DNA of 64,000 nucleotides. It comes from Petrosia ficiformis. Its lineage: Eukaryota; Porifera; Demospongiae; Haplosclerida; Petrosiidae. Made by a program: the position numbers and the translations under genes. The stretch's first letter is position 1, and each line of letters starts with the position of its first letter. Below the pieces are notes generated by a model. The model saw only the letters and a program-made list of their open reading frames with translations, was not told where the DNA came from and made no database searches. Shown here piece after piece: positions 42,501 through 48,900 of this stretch. Where the stretch lies: contig OX345649.1 in assembly GCA_947044365.1 (NCBI GenBank), positions 4,836,905 to 4,900,904 of the forward strand. The letters are read 5' to 3'.

Positions 42501-45500
42501 TGTAGTCAATGGTGATAGTATGTAAACTTAATAATCTCAGGAACAATACAAGTACATGTATGTACATACATGTACATGCATGCTATGTAACTATGTATGG
42601 TATTCCATGCATGCAATATCATGCATGTAATATATACATGTACACTTTGTACATGACTATGAACTGTTTATCATTATAGTTGAGAATTGAGATCTACTCA
42701 TTCTTATTGGCTGAAGGTCACATGACCAGGAGGTACATGTATATGTATTAAAAAATTATTCTTAGTATTGAATTAGTGACACAAATTGTTTACTTTGGCA
42801 ATAAATTTGGAAGAAAAATAATATCTATATAATGTCTACATATGTATTGCTATCCCCATATACGAAGAAGCTTCTGTGTACATGTGTACAATGATAATTT
42901 ACATACATGTGTATCTCATTCTACTAACAAAATGGTCATCTTCCGCAAAAAAAAACTCTTGTATATATAAACCCCTGTCAGACCTTTTTGTAAACTCATA
43001 TGGCATACCATTGGCCCAAAGAACTTTTTATTTGGCACTGCACAGTTCTCTCTTTGGGCTAGATGGCACAGCTAATTACAATTATATTGTCACTAACAGC
43101 ATTAATTCTTTGTTAATTGGCACAAGATGTATTAATTCCCAATGGTGCACATATTACCCTTGCTTCAAAACGGATCCAAATCTCTGAGTCATATAACACC
43201 ACACTATAGTACATTGTATATCAATCATAGCTCTGTTGAATCAATTATTACCTTGAATTTTCTTTTAGTGGAATGCTTTTCATTTCAGTACTGTCATTCT
43301 GATCATTAGGTGAAGACACTTGGGACGATGAGGATATCACAGTACCACACCCACTATTTAGCTCGTTAACTGTTTGTAGTGCAGAGGCAGCTGCAGCTAC
43401 TGATATATCATCAAGCAGTGATTCAGAGATAGGTGATGTGTGGGCATTATTTAGAGTAATGTTCAATGCATTATGAGTTATAATCACAGGAGTTTGAGTT
43501 GTCATTGGAAAGTGCTCTTCTTTAGGTTTAATTTCGTTGTTAATCAAACTAAAAATAAAATAATAAATTGCATATAAAAATTATTATGTAATTCACTACC
43601 TGACACATCTTAAAACCAGGGTAATTCATGATCATTAAGATCAGGTTCCTCCATTATAACCTTCATCCTCAACCATAAACTAATCCTAAGCCTGATTCAT
43701 ACCTTAACCTTCAGCTCTAAATTAATCCTAAGCCCCATACCTTAACCCTCAACCCTAAACTATAATCCCATGCCCCATACCTTAACCCTCGACCCTAAAC
43801 TATAATCCTATGCCCCATACCTTAACCCTCGACCCTAAACTATAATCCCATCCCCCATACCTTAACTTTAATTCATACCAAATCTTAAACCCAGGATAAT
43901 TTTGTTTTTAAAAGGGTGAGGTTGTACATGTACGTTGAGTTAGAAACTTTAGCCGCTTAGAAAAAGTGATCTAATTGTATGTGCTACATGCAATGCTTTT
44001 GTTGTAGTATATGAACATGTGTGATATAGTCCATTTTAGTATTCACATGTTAAGTCACATGACATGGACACTAATTACATAATGCACATCTTGAAAGTCA
44101 CATGACATGTACACTAATTACAGTGCTGATCAACATTGAACATTGAAAATGATTTGACTAGCTTCCTTTGTTGTATAGCAATTATTGTATATTTAGTTTC
44201 CCTTTGTAATATAATGTGTTATTACTCATGATTATATAATATTATATTATAGGAATTTGTATCTATATGCATTTGTCAGGTTGACTTGAACCCACCCTTA
44301 CATAGCTTTCTATATCATCACTCTAACGCTGTGTAAGGATGAACATATAACCATAGTATACTAGATCCATAACAATTGTATACTAGATCCATAACCATAG
44401 TATACTAGATCTATAACCATAGTATACTAGATCATTGCACCAACACTAGGTAGACTTGAACCTATAACCATAGTATACTAGATCCATAACCATAGTATAC
44501 TAGATCTATAACTGTATACTAGATCTATAACCATAGTATACTAGATCATTGCACCAACACTAGGTAGACTTGAACCTATAACCATAGTATACTAGATCCA
44601 TAACAATTGTATACTAGATCCATAACCGTAGTATACTAGATCTATAACTATAGTACACGTATACTAGATCTATAACCATAGTATACTAGATCATTGCACT
44701 AACACTAGGTAGACTTGAACCTATAACCATAGTATACTAGATCCATAACCATAGTATACTAGATCATTGCTCTAGGTAGACTTGAACCTATAACCATAGT
44801 ATACTAGATTCATAATCGTAGTATACTAGATCATGGCTCTATCACTAAGGTAGACACTTATAGTATACTAGATCACTGGTCTAGAGACACTAAACTATGT
44901 GTGGCCACGATTGGAAAGCACTTTTGCACATATAGATAATTAAGAGATAAAATGGAAAATAACATATACCATACTGGAGGCTAAAACTATTTGCCCATGA
45001 AGGAGCTGATTTTATGAGAAAATTGAGTGGGGCTGACACCGTATGGCTGGAATACAATTAGACATAAATAATGCAAATTTTAAAGTATTAGACAAAGCCA
45101 TTTTCAGTTTTGGTCAATCTTCTAACTTCAAACAATAACTAAACTTTGGTTCAACACAAATTGCCAAATTTTCTTGCTTCACTACTCAAAAGGCATGAGG
45201 TAATTGCTGTATCATAATTAACACCTTATAGCCTCACAGCTCATTCTTCTTACAAAGGGATAATGCTGTATACTGCATGATGACAGATGACTGCACCATT
45301 ACAGATTGATCATTACACATTGCCTTGCTTACATGCATATAAAGATACACCTACATGATTGTGTACAAGGCTAGTAAAAATGATATAAACTTTAGCAACA
45401 ACATCAAACATGTTTATAAATTTGAATTCATTAGATGACAGGTTAAATTAATGATATTCATGAACAATTACAATTGTATTCATGGAGTTAGGTGTAAATT

Positions 45501-45667
45501 TTATTATTCATCATGGCACCAATGTTATTCAATGCTTATAACAGCCGAGTCAGCCATCATTCTTACCTTAATGAGTTGCTTGCAGATGCAGGCAAACTCT
45601 GAACATTATCATTAAGCGTAGCTAACATGTTTGGGAGGTCTCCGCCATTAGTAGATACTAATTCCAT
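8968..45667 (-). CDS. DNTTIP1: DNTTIP1 (TdIF1), MiDAC histone deacetylase complex subunit, 36.7-kb gene
   Basis: Eighteen exons on the minus strand: 45667-45567, 43548-43252, 40958-40837, 35866-35729, 34077-33932, 32919-32879, 32319-32266, 30195-30087, 29795-29700, 26949-26893, 26707-26660, 26494-26463, 25631-25580, 16582-16522, 14031-13963, 12553-12495, 11996-11896, 9029-8968. Phases chain at every junction except between the 25.6- and 16.5-kb exons, where one exon is missing. About 560 residues are implied; human DNTTIP1 has 329. Residues about 301-370 match the N-terminal dimerisation helices (KTLDLLKAVMQSSFNQEVK). KRGRKP at 402-407 is AT-hook-like. The C-terminal SKI/SNO/DAC-like DNA-binding domain is clear: ALGHAANRGKVYILHPELFK, then DDKTWLYDN, then FSVPQFMLNKMKEFV. 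The first 300 residues are an acidic, Ser-rich extension that I cannot match to anything. DNTTIP1 bridges HDAC1/2 dimers in the mitotic deacetylase complex. It is divergent from ARMC5. Confidence 0.9.
9190..9365. repeat. Dispersed repeat family R5 (AGTAATTACTGTACTGTA-type)
   Basis: A block with CAGTAATTACC, TATTGTCAGTATAGTA and ACTGAGTAATTACTGTACTG. It recurs at 12300-12480, about 14785-14830 (partial, inverted) and 32735-32860. Internal inverted symmetry (CAGTAATTAC..GTAATTACTG) and lack of an open frame suggest a small palindromic element. The 32.7-kb copy sits directly beside DNTTIP1 exon 6. Confidence 0.6.
9946..10205 (+). repeat. Dispersed MITE-like family R3, copy 1
   Basis: About 255 bp. 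It starts near GGTCATTCAAGTTCACCATG and ends near GAGGACATCGTGAATGTGAA, so the ends are imperfect inverted repeats. The interior reads TTTAGTTTGGAATGTCCAAC and later CATTAAACTATACATT. Related copies lie at 59650-59860 (shortened) and 61388-61645, the latter inside an intron of the serine dehydratase gene. No coding capacity. Confidence 0.75.
10480..10870. repeat. AT-rich satellite-like stretch (TATAATTATAATCATTAC)
   Basis: Irregular repetition of ATTATAATTATAATCATTAC and related words in a DNTTIP1 intron, grading into simple AT-rich sequence with several ACATAT/ATTACATAT words. No gene was seen in it. Confidence 0.5.
12040..12240. repeat. GTTAGTAAAATATTAGTAAATTTG minisatellite
   Basis: Five to six imperfect copies of a roughly 45-bp unit combining TTAGTAAATTTGTGAAG and AACATGTTAGTAAAACA. 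It lies in the intron immediately upstream (in transcription) of the DNTTIP1 exon at 11996-11896. Confidence 0.75.
14065..14275. repeat. CATA/TACA tetranucleotide microsatellite
   Basis: Long run of CATACATACATA words mixed with ACATGTACATG just upstream (minus sense) of DNTTIP1 exon 14031-13963. The pyrimidine-poor CACACACATACACAG serves as the 3' splice site. The open frames in all directions here are microsatellite artefacts. A (TA)n tract follows at about 14560-14625. Confidence 0.85.
14960..15158 (+). mobile_element. Short TIR element, copy 1 (CAGTGTTCTGCC ends)
   Basis: A 199-bp element with perfect terminal inverted repeats CAGTGTTCTGCC / GGCAGAACACTG. The same six bases (CTAATA) flank both ends and look like a target-site duplication. 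The interior has a repeated word AATTAACCACCTCTCAGA. No coding capacity. An inverted second copy lies at 15295-15485. Confidence 0.8.
15170..15650 (+). mobile_element. Element A copy, split by a nested TIR element
   Basis: Left part 15170-15294 (ATTCCTATGATTGCTTTCC, then GAAGAAAGCTGCTTGTAGC) and right part 15486-about 15640 (ACCTGAAATATATTCCTAAAG, TAAGGAGAGTAGATAATC, then TGAATGATGACACCA) match successive segments of Element A at 28000-28365. The gap between them is exactly the inserted element 15295-15485. The open frame at 15640-15831 on the minus strand overlaps this junction and is not a gene. Confidence 0.7.
15295..15485 (-). mobile_element. Short TIR element, copy 2, inserted in Element A
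   Basis: An inverted relative of the 14960-15158 element with the same CAGTGTTCTGCCC termini. It is flanked on both sides by AATAGC, a 6-bp target-site duplication. In other Element A copies AATAGC occurs once (GGAACTAATAGCTAG), which confirms the insertion point. Confidence 0.85.
16030..16090. repeat. (TA)n microsatellite
   Basis: Uninterrupted ATATAT tract of about 40 bp in a DNTTIP1 intron. Confidence 0.9.
16862..16990. repeat. 24-bp tandem repeat, five copies
   Basis: Unit GTATGAGGATTGTGGACTGT plus TTGG, five imperfect copies. It stays open in frame for this reason alone (8-residue peptide repeat) and is intronic. Confidence 0.85.
17215..17525. repeat. Tandem duplication of about 140 bp
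   Basis: Two diverged copies (about 17215-17352 and 17360-17522). Shared words are CACAATATTTA, CTTCAAACCCTG.CATGGGAC, TATATAATTGTGTC.CTCTTTT and AACTGAAAGGAAATTACA. No coding potential. Confidence 0.75.
17915..18065. repeat. TATG/TG microsatellite
   Basis: GTATGTATGTAAATATGTATGCATG grading into TGTGTGTG. The ORFs on both strands reflect simple sequence only. Confidence 0.9.
18365..18690. repeat. AT-rich minisatellite with palindromic units, about 62 bp
   Basis: About five units, each with ATATAATTATATATGTATAT then ACACATGTGTATATATAT and TGTAAATATA. ACACATGTGT and TATAATTATA are both self-complementary, so each unit can form hairpins. Confidence 0.8.
19425..19850. repeat. Family R4 fragment followed by inverted family R1 copy
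   Basis: 19425-19615 has R4 words (GGATACCTCCAAGCCCTTC, TTTAAAGGACACTTCCACTTG, CAAGGTGTCCTTTATAA). 19620-19850 is R1 in reverse: TTTTGAAGCATGGCTCAACAA, CATTGGGAATACATCTTAAG, and GTGTGGCATATGAGCTTATC at the far end. Confidence 0.7.
20189..20820. repeat. (TATG)n microsatellites flanking a family R1 copy
   Basis: (GTAT)n at 20195-20400 and about 20630-20800, separated by an R1 copy at 20408-20600 (TTGATAAGCTCATATGGC, CACCATTGGGCC, ACTAACAGCATTAACTC). The overlapping MYVCMYVC-type open frames are artefacts. Confidence 0.85.
21048..21482. repeat. Palindromic tandem array, 86-bp period, about five copies
   Basis: ACAGTTTCCTTAACTACAG starts at 21126, 21212, 21298 and 21384, so the period is exactly 86 bp. 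Within each unit ACACGTATGTGACACAGGAA is followed across a TATATATATA centre by its reverse complement, giving a palindrome of nearly 60 bp. The array ends in a partly inverted unit (CATAGTTAAGGAAACTGTG) that abuts Element A at about 21485. TAGTTAAGGAA is also a word inside Element A and in the 65-bp satellite at 37966. Confidence 0.9.
21485..21912 (+). mobile_element. Element A, full-length copy
   Basis: A non-coding element of about 425 bp. It begins TTTTATGGCCCGTAGGGCC then ATCCCTATGATTG, and ends AAGCAATCATAGGGATAC, so the termini are inverted (ATCCCTATGATTG / CAATCATAGGGAT). Interior landmarks are CTTGTGTCCACTTACG, GTAGTTAAGGAAGTGACG, CAATTAATGGGCGTGGCACG, CTACCTGAAATATATTCC and GAGAGTAGATAATCAAAAT. 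Other copies: 15170-15650 (split), about 26215-26430 (inverted, partial), 27101-27950 (split), 28000-28365, and 37900-40500 (expanded). Confidence 0.8.
21925..22262. mobile_element. Partial relative of Element A
   Basis: TTCGAGGTGGCTTGGTCAA at about 21948 is the reverse complement of a block at about 21028-21046, and the segment ends CAATCATAGGGATACTT near 22250. The block 21005-22260 may be one older element into which the palindromic array and the full-length Element A were placed. The interior is too diverged to define further. Confidence 0.45.
22795..24550. other. DNTTIP1 intron, mostly unassigned
   Basis: AT-rich intronic sequence. Apart from a family R2 copy at 23740-23970 nothing recognisable was found. 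Short open frames here lack codon structure or domain similarity. Confidence 0.4.
24554..24717. repeat. Hairpin with telomere-like (CCCTAGA)n loop
   Basis: Inverted arms CCAGAATGTCTAATCCCAAA (from 24554) and TTTGGGATTAGACATTCTGG (to 24717) enclose about 100 bp of imperfect heptamers CCCTAGA, drifting to CCCTAAA-like words. The heptamer resembles but is not the animal telomere hexamer TTAGGG. Confidence 0.85.
24775..25000. repeat. Dispersed repeat R6, copy 1
   Basis: Similar over about 150 bp to 36040-36245: CCATATACTTT, then GTTTCAA.TTACCA, then CA.ACAATGTCC, in the same order and spacing. No reading frame is shared between the copies, so it is a non-coding repeat. Confidence 0.55.
25208..25515. 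repeat. 42-bp tandem repeat, about seven copies
   Basis: Unit of 42 bp containing ATTAATTAATAACTATCAAT and ACTATTAGTCCCTAGTAC. The copies are almost identical, with drift at both ends. It lies 65 bp from DNTTIP1 exon 25631-25580, on its downstream (intron) side. Confidence 0.9.
26215..26430 (-). mobile_element. Element A, partial inverted copy
   Basis: CCATTAATTGACCGAG, GATGCAACTTCCTTAAC and GCAATCATAGGGATGGCC are reverse complements of Element A words. It stops 30 bp before DNTTIP1 exon 26494-26463. The minus-strand open frame through it is spurious. Confidence 0.65.
27101..27950 (+). mobile_element. Element A copy split by a hAT-like element
   Basis: 27101-27157 carries the left end (TATGGCCCATAGGCCCATC) and 27545-27950 most of a second full copy (TATGGCCCATAGGGCCATCC to GCAGTCATAGGGATAC). 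The segment between, 27158-27538, is a separate insertion. Confidence 0.65.
27158..27538. mobile_element. hAT-like non-autonomous element
   Basis: 381 bp with terminal inverted repeats CAGAGGTGGAAATAA / TTATTTCCACCTCTG. The CAGNG terminus is typical of hAT transposons. Flanks TATATATA / TATATGTA fit an 8-bp duplication with one mismatch, although the AT-repeat context weakens this. No transposase frame. Confidence 0.7.
28000..28365 (+). mobile_element. Element A copy
   Basis: Carries the interior and right end of Element A: CTTGTGTCCACTTAAG, GCGTCATTCCAGGGGCTC, CAATTAATGGGCATGG, GAGAGTAGATATCAAAAT and GCAATCATAGGGATAC. It lacks a clear left terminus. Confidence 0.75.
28370..29090. other. DNTTIP1 intron, no feature recognised
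   Basis: Unremarkable AT-rich intron sequence. Two antiparallel open frames of about 75-120 codons overlap at 28373-28782, and neither shows a recognisable motif or splice context. Confidence 0.4.
29104..29259. mobile_element. hAT-like MITE with 8-bp target-site duplication
   Basis: 156 bp with inverted ends CAGGGTGGGAAATAA / TTATTTCCCACTCTG, flanked on both sides by the same octamer CTTTACAG (29096-29103 and 29260-29267). The CAG terminus plus 8-bp duplication identify the hAT superfamily. The interior is a hairpin around GTGCTC/GAGCAC words. Confidence 0.9.
30200..30895. repeat. Degenerate AATGTAATTAGA repeat with an inserted element
   Basis: Some 500 bp of an 11-12-bp word (AATGTAATTGA / AATGTAATTAGA) directly upstream, in transcription, of DNTTIP1 exon 30195-30087. 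It is interrupted at 30538-30712 by part of family R7, also found inverted at 34541-34912: shared CATTGACAAAAACACGTGCG and GTTGTTTTGCAACCTTGG. Confidence 0.8.
31840..32265 (-). repeat. 54-bp tandem array carrying copies of a DNTTIP1 5' splice site
   Basis: Five nearly identical 54-bp units and two or three degenerate ones follow DNTTIP1 exon 32319-32266 in the direction of transcription. On the minus strand each unit reads CCCTTATCATAGAGCTTCATG then GTAAGTATAACTAC, which repeats the last ~20 bp of the exon (CTTATCATAGAGCTACATG) and its intron start (GTAAGTATAACTAC). Every unit therefore has a decoy 5' splice site identical in core to the real one. The 148-codon minus-strand frame through the array is a by-product of 54 being a multiple of three. 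Confidence 0.9.
32445..32735. repeat. Tandem repeat of about 105 bp, three copies
   Basis: Unit with GGTTCAGGCATCCATAATAT, ACTGCTGTATGGGTG, TATCATCCATCCCTAGTGAG and ACATGTAAGAGTTTAGGGAT. The third copy is shortened. It lies between DNTTIP1 exons 6 and 7. Confidence 0.85.
32955..33712. repeat. (CAGTA)n pentanucleotide array
   Basis: About 750 bp of ACAGT words with TATAGT, TAGAGT and ATATT variants. The TAC/TGT/CTA codons give a 241-codon stop-free minus frame, an artefact. It starts 36 bp upstream of DNTTIP1 exon 32919-32879. Confidence 0.95.
34300..34402 (+). repeat. tRNA-derived SINE fragment (B box) with (CTTT)n tail
   Basis: GTGGGTTCGAATCCCAC at 34314-34330 is a perfect T-arm (stem GTGGG/CCCAC, loop TTCGAAT), the RNA polymerase III B box. 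No matching D-arm or acceptor stem is found upstream, so it is not a tRNA gene. A short body with CCTGAGGCA/TGCCTCAGG inverted words leads to (CTTT)n. Confidence 0.6.
34541..34912. mobile_element. Family R7 element with TAGGGCTGG termini
   Basis: It begins TAGGGCTGGAACGAAGGTT and ends AACCTTTCCCAGCCCTA, an imperfect inverted repeat, and contains CTTCGCACGTGTTTTTGTC, shared with the fragment at 30538-30712. Non-coding; superfamily not certain. Confidence 0.7.
34957..35420. mobile_element. hAT-like MITE with perfect 8-bp target-site duplication
   Basis: 464 bp with inverted ends CAGGGATGTTGTAATT / AATTACAACATCCCTG, flanked by the same octamer AAATATAC at 34949-34956 and 35421-35428. The interior is rich in AATTGTAATTAGTAATTG. 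No transposase frame. Confidence 0.92.
36040..36245. repeat. Dispersed repeat R6, copy 2
   Basis: Partner of 24775-25000 (shared CCATATACTTT, TTTCAATTTACCAGACATT-like and GGACAATGTCC blocks). The plus-strand frame at 36024-36260 is not conserved in the other copy. Confidence 0.55.
36435..36945. repeat. 57-64-bp tandem repeat with ACATGTACATGT core, eight copies
   Basis: Unit has AATGTACATGTACATGTGTA, TAATACAGAATTGTCAACAC and ACTGACAGTATGTAGAAA, with alternate units carrying an AGTAAAGAG insertion. One copy lacks CAACACACT. It is intronic in DNTTIP1 and produces several overlapping spurious frames. Confidence 0.9.
37230..37900. repeat. Old dispersed repeat (AATCTCACAGCATAAA duplicated) and family R4 copy
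   Basis: GCAATCTCACAGCATAAA followed by ATTTCCTGGGAA occurs at about 37310 and again at about 37418, a roughly 108-bp tandem duplication. From about 37560 to 37895 R4 words (AAAGGACACTCCACATTAAG, AAGGTGTCCTTTATAAAGAG) appear, interrupted by unrelated sequence. No gene was recognised. Confidence 0.55.
37905..40510 (+). mobile_element. Element A copy containing an internal satellite expansion
   Basis: Left flank 37905-37965 (TTATGGCTCAAAGAACCATT, TGATCGCTTTCC) and right flank 40377-40510 (ACATATTCCTCAGGTTCTAA, GACTGGATAATTAAAATAAT, CTCTTGTGTTTCCGGCAT) correspond to the left terminus and right third of Element A. The middle, where other copies have GTAGTTAAGGAAGTTGCGTC once, is replaced by 37 copies of that region. 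Confidence 0.8.
37966..40376 (+). repeat. 65-bp satellite array, 37 copies
   Basis: Unit begins TCACATACATGTATGTGCTG and contains GTAGTTAAGGAAGCTGCATC. The period is 65 bp throughout; the last unit has one extra ACATGT, so 2411 bp is exactly 37 units plus 6 bp. The copies are nearly identical. Two variable sites (TATAT[T/C]GTAG and AGGT[C/T]TAAC) mark subtypes. Units 1-7 are one type; from unit 25 the C and T forms of the first site alternate almost strictly. Confidence 0.97.
40553..40735. mobile_element. Foldback MITE
   Basis: Inverted ends CAAAAGAAACTTGTGAGTT / AACTCGCAAGTTTCTTTTG, and an inner GATAGCTCGAG/CTCTCGTGAAC relation. The interior is GC-richer than its surroundings (GCGTATGCGCA) and non-coding. 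Confidence 0.75.
41390..41735 (+). repeat. 42-bp tandem repeat, eight copies
   Basis: Unit GGACACTTAATCCATTGGTC + TAGATTGCATGTGCTGTTGAGT with a few variable positions (A/C in TTA[AC]TCC; ATGT/AGGA). The 14-residue periodic frame (119 codons) has no upstream promoter or splice support and lies on the strand opposite to DNTTIP1. Confidence 0.9.
42100..42660. repeat. TACATGTA-rich simple sequence with a short tandem duplication
   Basis: A block ACTGTATTATATGCATACATG + TATGTACATG + TAAAGACTATGA is present twice (about 42220-42270 and 42272-42332). ACATGTACATGT palindromes continue to 42660. Confidence 0.8.
42988..43185 (+). repeat. Dispersed repeat family R1, copy
   Basis: Same order of words as the 206-430 copy: CATATGGCATACCATTGGCCC, TTATTTGGCACTGCACAG, CACTAACAGCATTAATTC and TTCCCAATGGTGCACA. 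Confidence 0.75.
43640..43875. repeat. About 41-bp repeat rich in TAACCCT/CCCTAAAC
   Basis: Four to five units of CCCCATACCTTAACCCTC + (A/G)ACCCTAAACTATAATCC, progressively degenerate to the left. The TAACCCT word resembles telomere sequence but the unit is longer. Confidence 0.85.
44340..44880. repeat. AACCATAGTATACTAGATC repeat with higher-order units
   Basis: A basic 19-22-bp unit (ATAACCATAGTATACTAGATC) is organised in larger blocks of about 115-140 bp, each closed by ATTGCACCAACACTAGGTAG then ACTTGAACCT. GTATAC and CTAG make the unit partly palindromic. It is intronic in DNTTIP1. Confidence 0.9.
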
Positions 45668-45907
45668 TTTGTGTACACTTCCCTAAGGAGGAGAGAAAAA
45701 TATGTGTAAATAATGGTTGCTACCAATGTTTGGGTAGTTACGAATGCTTACCTAGGTAGTTAAACGTTCTTATAAACCTCTGCAAACACTTCCCTAGTTG
45801 CAGATGGAGTAGATAAGCAGGTAAGAAGACGTAAATGACTCTAAGCTGCAAGGCCGGGCTCACAGCTGTCGTAACCACAAAGGACTAGATCACGTGATCC
45901 CTTGGAA
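45668..45907. promoter_or_regulatory. Divergent promoter region DNTTIP1 / ARMC5
   Basis: 240 bp between the two start codons. It contains GATCACGTGATCC at 45889-45901 (palindromic CACGTG) just before the ARMC5 ATG, the same core as in the PPM1F/ATP6V0B spacer, and a GCCGGGCTCACAGC stretch that is GC-rich for this window. Confidence 0.5.
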
Positions 45908-48900
45908 ATGGCTGAGAATCGAAAACTACCCCGCAGTGGTGGGAAACAAGTTACTTCAGTGGCCCAAATCACAGAACCTGCTTCAACAACAATCAAGTCA
46001 CTAACAGAGAAGTTGGTACACCTGGCTGATAGTTATATGAAAGGAAGTGAAAAGCGTAGTAAGGTAGAAAAATCTTTGTTCTACCTCAAATCTCAACGAT
46101 TACGTAATCCTGCGAGTGCATCGGCATTCCTTCATCATGGAGGAGTGCATAGTTTACTGCAGCTCTCACGCAATCTCAATCATGAAAAAGAAGATGAGAG
46201 GAAGCTTCTGGCATTGCTGTGGGGAACCATAGCTAATCTTTGTGCATTAGATAAATGCACTCAAGCAAAGGTATAGTCATATGTCAAATAAATATATATA
46301 TTTTTTACATTGATCCAATATGACAACAGAAGCTACCATCTTTGCTGTAATAGGAAGCTCAATGCTTTTTCTGTAGAATGGCAATGCTCGACGAGCAATA
46401 TAATTATAATTATGTTGAAATTAAAATTATTTATAGGATTATAAATTTTTTTAAGCTAGGACAATTGCATCTGCCACCTACATGAATATTCTGTTATTAT
46501 TTATTACTGCAATCCATTGTTTGCTCATGTGATCACTTCGTCATCAGAAGACTGCTGGATGTCTGCTCCAAATCTCGGTCTGCTCAATATATCATAATTA
46601 TTGATATTGTCTTGATTTTAATGACTGGCCTCTGCCATATATATACAAACTGTACTAGTTGGAGTTGATCTTCGGTCCACATGCTAGGTATATTAGTGAA
46701 GTTTGTGATGAGAAACTAACAAACGAGTGCCTGATGCTCCACTGATAAATGTAGTTGATAGTGTTTGGTATTTCTTTCTGTACTTTATAATTTTCTTTTA
46801 ATTTACAAAATGTCCTATATTTCAAAACGTCTACTTTTAATTCCTTTGTTTCTTTTATAAACAGACAATAGAAGATGGGATTACAGATCTATGTGAGTCT
46901 ATGTGTATAGCTACATCTTTTTTGGGAAAAAGACTATAAATCAGTTTTGACCATGTGATAGTTTTGTTTGTTTCAATTCACAAACAGAGGGTTATGTATT
47001 GAAACTCTAACATAGTAGTAATGTCTCGTGTAGATTACAAAATACACAAACTTACATGTACATACATGTACACTTCAAAACTTCAAAAGGTATTACAACC
47101 TAATTACATCATCAATTAGTATTACATTGAATTGTATGAGTACATTCATCCTATATAGTATACATGTTATATTATGTGACCCAGTTCTGATACTTTTTCT
47201 ATTCAATTTACGAAGCAATACCCTCTTTACATACTCACTATCAGGGTTACATACAGAGGAGGGGAATGGGCATATGATTCCCCAGAAGTAACCTCAGAGG
47301 GACTAATATTTTTCCAGAGGGAGCATACCCCAGACCTTCCTAGGAGCAGTGTGCTCCGCATTAATTGATTGTCCCCTCCCATACACACATATATATCTTG
47401 TGTGTAATCCTTGCTGTTTTTTCATTTTGTTCATTAGGCTAACGACTCATTTTTGTTATACTGGTACACTTAATTGCATACCTTTCTGTATAAAATGCAA
47501 AGTAGCTTAGTGCCTAAAGAGAGGGCTTGTTTCATGCATTGAATAACATAGTACCATAAATTTACTAAGCCAATCACATACATTATTAACTGCAGGTCAA
47601 CTACTATCTAAATGTTCGCATAGTGATGTTCTGAACACTGTATCTCGTACAATAGGAAACTTAGCTTCTAATGATAGTTTTATTCCAGCTTGTAAAGGAA
47701 ATGAAGTTGTCATTATCCAAGAATTTACACGTTTACTTTGTACCTTTGAAGATTCTGGATGTTTACAAAGCATTCTTCGTGCGTTAAGAATACTTACCCA
47801 AAATGGAGAATTAAACGAAGAACTAAAACTGTCACAATCTATACCAGCTATTGCTAACTGTCTTCGTTTGACAGATGAAGCAGTTACCAGCTCAGCTTTA
47901 CGTACGTTGGAATCGGTTACTTGTGGATGTACTCCAGAACTTATTTCAAGTTTATGGGCTACAGGAAATACGCCATTGCAGTTTATTGCTCAGTGCATAC
48001 AGGGAAACAACAATGCTGTGATTCAAGAAAAAGCAACACACATACTTTGTGAGTGTGTGAAACACACGGATGGTAAAGCATCCTTAAGTCGGGCTGGAGG
48101 AATTGAAGTTCTTGTTGCCTTCTTATCTTCAAGGAGTATAAAGTCATCGATGATATACAGTGAGGTAGTAGTAGCATTGTGTTTGTGTTGTCGTGATGTG
48201 CACAGTAGACAAAAGATGCGTGACTCTAATGGACTTCAAATACTTATTGACCTTCTTCTGGATGACACCATCATTCCTCATCACGAGGATATCCTATCTG
48301 CTCTTATTTGCTACTACTTTGATGAGAATACTCTAAGATATATGATCCGTCATCTCGGGCTCATGAAATCACTAGTTCATCACATTTACCAGATGACCGA
48401 TCAACTGAAAACACAAAGCCTTTCAGATAATGTCTGTGATTTTAACTTAAGCAGAAGTAAGGATGAGAGTACTCCCAATTATTTTGCTCTTGAGCTTGTT
48501 GAAACAGGCTCTGAGGAATATATTGACACTGATATTCCTTGTGCACGTATGGACTTTCAGCATCAGACCAGTCCTGCCCCAACAGAATCAGAAATCAGTG
48601 GACTATCTGTTGACTCTTTCTGTTCTAGTTCTATCCCACAGGATGCTAGTTTACAAGACAGAGATTCGTCGTCATCACCCTTTATACCTTCTGAATTTTC
48701 ACCTATAAACTCTGTATCCCAGAGTTCTGAACTCCAAAGAGACACTTCTTCAGAGGTCATCTGTTCTTTGTATGAACCCAAAACCATGCTAACACCTTCA
48801 TCTGACCTAGAGTTAAATGTTTCTCAGTGTACTGTCACTCCTTTACATCTATCACCTACTTTTAGCACATGTTTTAAGGACAATGATTCGCTGGCTAGTC

